Under the pieces are notes generated by a model that worked only from the letters and a program-made list of their open reading frames with translations, was not told the origin of the DNA and did no database searches. A stretch of 64,000 bases of DNA from Pararge aegeria (Eukaryota > Arthropoda > Insecta > Lepidoptera > Nymphalidae), in NCBI RefSeq assembly GCF_905163445.1, contig NC_053191.1:4960001-5024000 (forward strand). Reading direction: 5' to 3'. Of the stretch, positions 56,303-64,000 are shown one piece after another; the stretch's first letter is position 1, and every line of letters begins with the position of its first letter. Position numbers and translations under genes: made by a program.

Positions 56303-58735
56303 TTTAAGTACCAATATACATTAAATGTATATATTCATTGTCGTATTATAATACCCCGATTTTCAAACTAATAGATCCTTTCAGCCAGTCTAAATCGGCT
56401 TTATAGATAGGCATGAAGTATTATCCAGAGGACTTTGAATAAAAAAAAGTACTTCTAAGGCTAGGTCGACATTTATGTTATTTTGGTGTATCATCCCCCA
56501 ATTTCGATGCTCCCGGCCGTGATCCATACCTGTTAAAAATAGGGCGCTAAATACACGTTACATATTTTGCGTCCGAAGTCCTAAGCCACGATTATACACG
56601 ATCTGGAGATACGATACACCATAACGGCACAAATGTGGACCAAGCTAAAGTCGTTGTTGTACATATTCGGTAAGGTTGCTTGAACTGTAGGCTATTTGAA
56701 TGCTCACTTCGTACAAGGGATTCTCTATTAAGTCCTTATAATGGCTTTGTAACCAACAACATTGAATATTTAAATCTTTTCACGTATAAATAAATCCAGT
56801 TAGCTTGCTCTTAGTAATAACCATTCATATTTAACATGTTTAGTCGTGCTGTTTATTCAAAAATTTGTAAAAGCCTGATTTCGTTGCAAGCGACGCGAAC
56901 GCGGTTTTCATTAGATATGGATATGTGTTCATAATTTTCATAAGTAGCAATCTCACACCGTCTTTTTATAAAATTGTACGAATTTAGTTTTTATAAAATA
57001 TTAAAATAACGAGTTTGGTTTCAAAATCTTTTGTGAATGCTGTACAAGTTACACGAAATACTAATTAATACTTTTTAATTTTCAAATTAAATAGCTGTTT
57101 CTATAATTTTGCGTATAGATTAAGTTGCAAATAAGATGATTGTAACATTGCGCAATGATCGCGTTTCGCGTCGCTCGCAACATGGCGCCCATGTATGGAT
57201 TCATGTACCTATTCATATATTTTACAAGTTAAAGCGGTTGTACAATCGTTGCTATTACCAAAATTAGCTAAGCTCCAGGCTACATATCTAACTATAAATG
57301 TATGACCTGTGCCCCTAGTGTAATTTTCCGAGAAAACGTAACATTAAAGTTAACGTCAATCAGTAATTTTGTATCGACGACTAAGCGTAATTTTATCAAC
57401 ACCATACAAAATTAAAGAATTGATATAACTTAAAAACGACTCGTTAACTTGAAAATTTACACTGGTGCTCTGAATATTTGAGGTTTTTTCTATTATTAAA
57501 TATTCTAGTGTTACGTCTAACAGCGTTCAAAGTTGTTCACTTGTTTATACATTGTTATAAATATGTACTTACGATCTGTATCCATATCTTTTATCACATG
57601 TACGTATGTGTATGGTTATTTATACGAAATATAAATAATTATTGTATATTAATCGTGCAATCATGAATGCATAATTTAATATGAAGAGTTGTATATTATA
57701 CTTAATGAATTATGGCAACTATATTAAAATAAAACTTTAACAATGTACCAAATACGCTGCGATAAAATAAACGATACAAATGCCGCTTCTTTATTTTATG
57801 TATTTTTATATCCACACAACAAATATTTAACATGAATAAATAACAAAACAATAACTTACAACAATCAAATAAATATTCTTACCTACTTAAAATTTACACC
57901 TTAAGACAGGAAAACAAAGTTTCTATCGATACAAATTTTGTTAAAAAGTTGTGTGCGATGTTTTGTACGAAAACACGACTTTTAAACAGATTAGCTTCTT
58001 GGAGAAGATATACAAAGCTGCCGATGTGAATCTAAATTGACTGGTAAAAAAATATCCACATGTGCTTTCCAGATTGTTCCCTATGTTGGCATTAATTTAA
58101 AACTTGTCAGCTTGAAACAAAGCAGACATTGGTGCCTAATTCTGTACTCATCACAAACTCTTCACGATACTTTATTCAACTTACCCTTTTGTGTAATTTT
58201 TATACATCAAATTAACGTTTTATAAGTACCTATGTCAACAATATAAGTTTATAAAGTGGATCTACGTTTTTTTCCTTAGACAACTTTATATATGGTACAC
58301 GAATAATATTAATTAACGTTCGGTACTATTTAGAACCTTGGGTTTGCTATTTACATTTGCGCCTTGACATTATTAATGAACTTTGTAAACTTTGGATCAT
58401 AAATCATATATTTATCCTAATAGTCCATTCTACAACAGGAAAAACCTCATTTAAGTAGATTATACGCCAGTTTACTCATCTGTAAATATTCCTTAAACTT
58501 TAATGAAGCACCTAAATTCCTACTGAAATCACTAATAACGAATTCCAACTTCCCATAGTAATTATTTTATTGTGCTGGGTTCTGTTACATAAATATTTCA
58601 CTATGTCTCCTGATTTCTTTAGACGCCATGCACATAATTAAGAATATCATTTTTTTTTTTCGTATTGTTTGTAGCTGATGAACCCTAATGAGTTTAACAG
58701 CGTAACGCGGGCTTGTTGGCGAGCCTCGGAATGAG
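56303..58735. other. Anonymous AT-rich intergenic stretch
   Basis: No gene or known element recognised; open frames are short and AT-driven. Confidence 0.45.
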
Positions 58736-58776
58736 GCTGAATGAGGGTTCTGTATGTACAGAACCCTCATTGAGCC
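58736..58776. repeat. Near-perfect 20-bp palindrome
   Basis: AATGAGGGTTCTGTA at 58740-58754 and its exact complement at 58757-58771 surround a 2-base centre. The flanks GGCT/GAGCC extend the stem with one mismatch. Possibly the core of a small inverted-repeat element or a cruciform. Confidence 0.6.
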
Positions 58777-59398
58777 ATTATTGCATGCAGTGCATAATGC
58801 AGTGCCTTATGCAGTGTGTGAAAGTTGCTAGCTCACAAAGTTTTCCAATTTTCCCCATTTTATGGTAAACGTTTAGAAATATATAAGAAGCGGCTAACCG
58901 CCTGTTCGAGAAACTATACTAAAGTGGAGTGGTTTTTGATGATTCTTAATTCTGTGACGCCACGTTGTATTTGGAATTTCAATGGTGGACTGTATTCTAC
59001 TTTCATTTTCAGATACCTTCCATTAATTAGGAGTTAAAGAAATATGAAATCCAATTATCCATCATTTGTGTCGGATAAATTGGTTACTAAAAGATACCGA
59101 ACGCATTTAATTGGATTGCCATCAGAACTTAATGTGTGACGGAAAAGGGATAAAGTTTTCATTACTTGATTTGATCCACACAATCTTAATTAATATCATA
59201 ATAAATGCGAGATTGTGTTTGTTTGCTTCTTCTTCCTTTACGGCCTTACTAATCAATAAATGAACTCGTTTTTTTTTATCCTGGAAATACATTAAATTGC
59301 CAAGGTTGGGATAGTTTTTATGTCTCAACGAAACAACCAAAAGATCCAAAAACCGTTTATAAATACTGTACATTATCCCGGCAAGATTTGACATCTGT

Positions 59399-59546
59399 GA
59401 GTGGCGTGCACTTCATACATGCACAAAAGCACTGCCTACCCTAAAATTTATATATAACTCGTATAGGAGGTAGATTTTTGTAGTTTTATGCAATTTTCCT
59501 GCAGTATGCATACCCTGGTAAGAAACCCAGTGCACGCCCACTGTCT
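59399..59546. repeat. MITE, family E, diverged
   Basis: Ends 'GAGTGGCGTGCACTTCA' and 'CCAGTGCACGCCCACTG' with core 'tatataactcgtataggagg'. Confidence 0.55.
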
Positions 59547-59969
59547 GTAATCTATGTTAATGCTACAGTGTTTTTACCGTTTTAAGAGCTCCGATATAAT
59601 GTCTACCGTCTTGAATTTAATAATCTCGTACGTGCCCGTAGTCTAGCGGAGTCAAAGTTGGGCACGTCGAACCACTGGTAAGTTTTCACGCTGCTTTTGT
59701 CGTATGAATATTCAACGCATTTCGTGTTCAGCCATCTGAAAATATAATTTAAAATGAGAATTTATTGTTGCTTTGTTAATATGACAACCTCTTTGGCGCA
59801 GTATTTTAGAGAAATGTACCGGGATCAATTCATGGCTTGTGTACATTTGGGCGCCTTTTTATAATGACAAAATTTGCTTAGCTGGTTATTCAGTATGTTT
59901 TCAAAAGTTGTTAACCGTCCTTTAAAAAACATCACACACCTAGCCACATATACATCGCCACTTTTTAAA

Positions 59970-60112
59970 GTGTCTGTCTGTTTGTTATACCTCTGTCCTT
60001 TTGGATAGGACAGAGGTATAACTCATAAATGCGAAGGATTTTTCACTTTTTTTGGCATCTTCCTTCTTTGTGCATACCCTGGTCAAAAACCCTGTGCACG
60101 CGACTGGTGCTA
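59970..60112. repeat. MITE, family E, partial, with 16-bp hairpin
   Basis: The right end 'ataccctggtcaaaaaccct' and 'gtgcacgcgactgg' matches 59510-59546. Near its left side GTTATACCTCTGTCCT (59984-59999) pairs exactly with 60007-60022 around a 7-base loop. Confidence 0.45.
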
Positions 60113-60214
60113 GGGTGTTAAGGTGTCCTTAGCACTCGACGGTCTTTTCGTGACGTTTCTGTTTATGGAGCGTGCAAAACCGATAAAAAGGTGCAAAGTG
60201 TATACTTAGTCATC

Positions 60215-60300
60215 ACATCATCATATCAACTTATTACCGGCCCACAGCTGGGCACGGGTCTCCCACGCTTGAGAACGGTTTAAGCCATAAATTGAATATG
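60215..60300 (-). mobile_element. SINE family B 3' fragment
   Basis: 'catcatatcaacttattacc' then 'ggcccacagctgggcacggg' and 'cttgagaacggtttaagcc' follow the 28555-28640 pattern. Confidence 0.5.
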
Positions 60301-60864
60301 GAAACTCAATAACTTACCCTCCTTGTACTTTACATCCCGTGGTCAAGTAGTCTTTCCTGTAGCACCTAGTTCCCACTACATTGAAGTACATGTAGCCAAT
60401 CGTGGTCGAAGATTTCGTATCAGCTTTCAGCAAGCACCGGCGAAAGCTCTCGTCGCAATCGCAACTTAGCCTGCGAAAAACAAGAAACGTCAACTATTCT
60501 CTTCACCTCGAGCTAATGTACTACATGTTTAAAGTAATCGTGATTATGTACAACAGAATCCGCGAGGTTATATTTCAAACTGTTATGGTTAAGTCACAAT
60601 AACTGCTTTTTTATAATTTTTCTTTCAAAACACGGGTATAATCTTAATATGTTGCCATTACTATCTTAATATTAATCCTTATCCAAATAATAGTTTTAAA
60701 AATATTAATTTTGATTATATACCTGCATAATATCTTTTTAAATTATTCAACTTGAACCTATCGCTTAGAAGTTGTAGAAGTTGCGGGTATGGAAAAAGTA
60801 AGAAAAATGCAGCGGGCAGCCCGGCCCAACATCAATAACATAGTTTGGAAATTAAACTGGACCG

Positions 60865-60960
60865 GGTAGGTAGCGCTGCAATTCGGTTCTAGGTTTTTTT
60901 AAGATATTAACACCTCTAATAACCGATTCGGTGCAGACGAAGTTGCGCGGGTCAGCTAGT
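60865..60960 (+). mobile_element. Helitron 3' end fragment
   Basis: 'cgaagttgcgcgggtcagct' followed by CTAGT at 60956-60960, then AT. The GC-rich segment just before CTAGT is the usual Helitron terminus; the 5' part could not be found. Confidence 0.5.
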
Positions 60961-61900
60961 ATAATAATAATAAATCTTTTTTTCGGACGTGGTCCATAGC
61001 ATGTAAGTAATAGGTACATCTTAAACTATGTTTCGGCTTAAAAACTATATCACACCTTTAAAAATACTAGAACCCTCCCCTGACACTCATTTGCACCCTG
61101 TCCCAGCACCTCCAGCACGACTAGCATGGGCAGGAGACAATTATCTCTCCGGGGAAAGAATAAAAAAGAAAGGAAAGAATAAAAATTTATCTTCTCCCAC
61201 AGCTGAACTCTCAGAGCACTGGCGCGCAAGTTAAAATAATATTCAAATAATAAATGTGTAGTAAAAAATGGGGGTAAACTTCTCCTATTCCATATTCCCA
61301 TGTTTTCGCAGGTGGACGCGTTAATTATATTCCCTATCAGCCCTGCAGAGTGATCTTAACAGCTTACATGCGATTACGCAAACGTTTCATATAACTGACA
61401 TGCCATAGGTTAGCCATCATTATTAAGTAATTGGTAGGATTAAGTATACGCTTTTATAATATGATTTCTAAGGTAATTTTGGAGCTACCAATGTTCAAAG
61501 AATAAGGAGGTATGAGTTACATTTTAGGTGTTGTAATTAAATGTTACTATAAAAATGTAGTAATTAATATACTGATAAGTGATAACGACAATGTTAAGGT
61601 TTCTAAAGCCAGTGAATGTTCTCTTTATCAGGTAGGTTAATAATAGCGAGATATGAAACAAACGTACTGTCTATGAATGATAAATAAACAACATGTTTAC
61701 TTAAGATGTATGATGTGTAGGTATTTTTACTTCAGCATATCTGTCTGGTGCAGTGTTGTGTGTCTCAGGAGGCTCCGGAAAAAATTACCACCACTATGCA
61801 ATGGCTTAAGCCATTAAAAATCACGGTATTTATTGTCATCATACTTCTATTTCTAAATATTACAAGCGCTCCTATTAAAATAAGATCTCACTATATGTAT
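60961..61900. other. Anonymous intergenic stretch
   Basis: Nothing recognised besides an (ATA)n start and short open frames. Confidence 0.4.
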
Positions 61901-61904
61901 GTTT

Positions 61905-62135
61905 AGCTCGACGACCTCCTTAGTGCAACGGCGTGCGCGGTAGTTTTAAGTTGAAGGTCATTGGTTTGATTCCCGGCAGGGGAGAATCGGGAATTTATTA
62001 TTTCTGATTTATCTCTGGTCTGGTACGAGTAGTTGGTACCCTACCGACAAAGACGTGCCGCTAAGCTATAGCGTAGCGGTGCGATCACCTAGTAACCGCT
62101 TACTGCAATACTTCCTGAGTAAAAGGCAACTTGTA
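61905..62135 (+). mobile_element. tRNA-derived SINE (family D)
   Basis: 'gacctccttagtgcaacggc' and 'ggtcattggtttgattcccg' look like A and B boxes of a tRNA-type pol III promoter. The body with 'gtactaccgacaaag'-like and 'gctaagctatagcgtagcgg' segments ends at an AATAAAATAAAA tail (62140-62152). Only one copy in the window. Confidence 0.55.
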
Positions 62136-62864
62136 GTAGAATAAAATAAAATAGCTTGAACGTGCCAGTTCACCGTGCATTTACGATTAAAGTTTATTGC
62201 CCTGGTCCCACTTGAGATGCCATTATCTGTACAAGTGACGATTTCTCATTCGGTTTAGTAACTCCCAGTTACTAAATTCCAAAAACAGCATTTAGCCGAA
62301 CCCCGAAGGCAAACACACCTACATAATCAATCGAAAAAAAATTGCCTAGCTTAGATATTAAGTTATTTTGCACTGTCTGTCTAAAACTATGCGTAGACGG
62401 AAAATAAAGGTTACTGGGTCAAGTGGTTAAGCAATACAATATATTATTTTCATACTCTCTCTGCCAGCGATTTCGCCGCTTGTACTATTCGCGTGTATCT
62501 ATTGTTTCTCTAGTCATTGAAATATTCAGTATTATGTCATAAAAATTAACTAGTATTAAAAAGCACAATTTCACATTTATAAAATTAGTTAGATTCTAAA
62601 GATACAAAGTACCTATCTAAAAAAGTATCCATATTCCATAAAAATCTTTGCCTTCCGAACCGGAGCACCGGTGTCTACCGCGGTGTAGATTCAATAAGAC
62701 TGACTTGGCTAAAAGAGTACTACAATAGGCCTAGATATATGAAAAAAAATTAAGAATTGCAAAGGGGGCCTGTTTCTCTCGGTCCACAAACAATCTACTA
62801 CACAGTGAGCTTATACACACATAGGTACACATATTAAATTAATTACATTACTTATATATCATCG

Positions 62865-63040
62865 TCGTCATCATCATCAACCCACTATCGGCTCACTACA
62901 GGGTATGGGCCTCCTGTCAGAATGAGAAGAGAGTGTACTCCACCTCGCTGGTCAATTAATGGGTCTGGTCACCCGCTTTTGAGAACGTTATGGAGAACTC
63001 TCAAGCATGTAGGTTTTCTTACGATTTTGACGATAAGTTG
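62865..63040 (-). mobile_element. SINE family B 3' fragment
   Basis: Starts with an ATC run (62858-62882), then 'aacccactatcggctcacta', 'agaatgagaagag' and 'cgttatggagaactctcaag', the reverse-complement order of family B. Confidence 0.55.
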
Positions 63041-63124
63041 CCCTATCACTGCGTGTCAGAAAGAGCAACAAAAAATAACCAATTTCGCCTTAATATACTG
63101 TCCTATTTCATCATGAAAATCCTA

Positions 63125-63325
63125 TTAAAGTCCACTGGTGGACTAAAGGCCAACTGGAGGATTTGCCCATAATCACGACGCTGGACAGGCGGGTTGGTGA
63201 TCGCAGTATATTTTAGTAGTAGCACAGAGGACGCTACTGCCTGCTCTACGTAAAATCCCTTAGTCATCTCGTACGACACCCGCGGGAAGAAGAGGGTGGT
63301 GATAACTGCATTCTGATACGCCGTC
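63125..63325 (-). repeat. Interspersed repeat F
   Basis: 'gtccactggtggactaaagg', 'tgcccataatcacgacgctg' and 'ctcgtacgacacccgcggga' are the reverse complement of 15500-15690. Confidence 0.55.
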
Positions 63326-63521
63326 ACCACACGGCACCTACATAACTATACTATTTAGTAGGGATTAAATTATTTTAATCAAGTAGAAGTTATACGGGGT
63401 ACAATTGCGTCCTTCTGTCTTAACGCCATAATTCAGATAATTATGGTAATTATACATAATTACGAAAGATGACTCTATTTATGGTCCTCATATCCACGAC
63501 CTTGACAAAGGATTAAAGTTT

Positions 63522-63575
63522 GTTTATCTTTATATATAAAAATGTAATGCTGTTGGACCGATTTGGATAATTTAT
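63522..63575 (+). mobile_element. Helitron-like 5' fragment
   Basis: 'ttatctttatatataaaaat' followed by 'gctgttggaccgatttggat' mirrors the starts of the Helitrons at 6607 and 23391. No 3' end was found. Confidence 0.35.
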
Positions 63576-63782
63576 GCCTTGCCTGATTCGCTTCTTCGTC
63601 TTTCCTAACGTCAAAGGTTGTCTAGAAGAGATCGCTTTAGCGATAAGACTGCCTTTACACGCCCCATTTTCTATTTTGTTTCTTCTGTATTATATGTGCC
63701 TACTTAGTATAAAATTTGTGTGAGCAATAAAGTATACAAACAAACAACATACTGACTAAAACCTCACGGTGTTCCTACTCAC

Positions 63783-64000
63783 CGCCTGTTACGGAGCCAC
63801 GGAAAGCTTTCGTTTACTTCCGCGACTCCGTCAGCGGATGTCCGCCGAAACGAACCTATTTTCGGCACTAGGTACGTGTCCGTGTAAACGTGAGAGAGGT
63901 GCCGGAACACTAGAACGCCAACCAACGCGAGGACTATATTGTGGACAACGGAGACACCCGTTTCCATTACCCAGAAATCCAAAAAAGAACCTATTGAGAG
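63783..64000 (-). CDS. Partial gene: probable N-terminal signal-anchor exon, function unknown
   Basis: On the - strand the frame is open from the window edge to 63783, where AGGCG|GTGAGTAGG is a strong splice donor (phase 2). The first ATG in view is at 63967-63965, giving METGVSVVHNIVLALVGVLV, a hydrophobic segment after few residues, followed by FRHLSHVYTDTYLVPKIG and SADGVAEVNESFPWLRNR. The GC-rich composition, CpG content and good donor argue for a real exon. A cleavable signal peptide or type-II membrane anchor is likely; I recognise no family. The frame stays open upstream of the ATG, so the true start might lie outside the window. Confidence 0.5.

Noticed and set aside
59122..59394. 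90-codon - strand ORF rich in Lys and Ile
   Set aside because: AT-driven composition, a Lys run from poly-T, no family signature.
62855..62885. ATC-repeat considered as a CRISPR-like or satellite array
   Set aside because: Short trinucleotide run at the end of a SINE; no spaced direct repeats anywhere in the window and the sequence is eukaryotic.

Overview
The window looks like nuclear DNA of an insect, most likely a moth or butterfly. It is AT-rich, its small coding exons have GT-AG introns, and it is densely sprinkled with short interspersed elements. These include tRNA-derived SINEs (one carrying a perfect-looking tRNA B box), LINE 3' tails ending in a degenerate AAAGTC tract, and Helitrons ending in CTAGT, a combination I associate with Lepidoptera. 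The species cannot be named from the sequence alone.

Layout. (1) 1-1.3 kb: the last coding exon of a CRAL-TRIO (SEC14-like) lipid-transfer protein on the + strand, with LINE fragments in the intron before it. (2) 1.3-10 kb: intergenic DNA, mostly anonymous AT-rich sequence, with a SINE split by a Helitron, a LINE RNase H remnant and one hypothetical ORF. (3) 10.0-10.55 kb: a CpG-rich island with a CRE palindrome, a TATA box and a splice donor. It is a plausible promoter and untranslated first exon of the gene that follows. (4) 10.55-33.08 kb: a presumed 22.5-kb first intron packed with repeats, including a well-preserved non-autonomous P-type transposon (31522-32926) with 24-bp inverted ends and an 8-bp target duplication. 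(5) 33.09-50.58 kb: the dominant gene, RIM-binding protein (Rbp), + strand. I reconstructed 19 coding exons that join in frame to about 1,430 residues: coiled coil, low-complexity linker, SH3, three fibronectin III modules, Pro/Gln-rich linker, SH3, SH3 and a conserved C-terminus. (6) 50.6-63.7 kb: 3' UTR, then intergenic DNA with MITEs and SINEs. (7) 63.78-64 kb: a partial coding exon on the - strand, probably the N-terminal membrane-anchor exon of the neighbouring gene.

Rbp encodes a presynaptic active-zone scaffold that couples RIM and voltage-gated calcium channels. The other two genes appear only as single terminal exons, so no functional link among the three can be claimed. The most striking structures are mobile elements inside or beside Rbp. 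One is a 1,175-bp inverted repeat with 467-bp arms that look identical, ending 30 bp before an Rbp exon. The other is the P-type element ending about 160 bp before the first Rbp coding exon.
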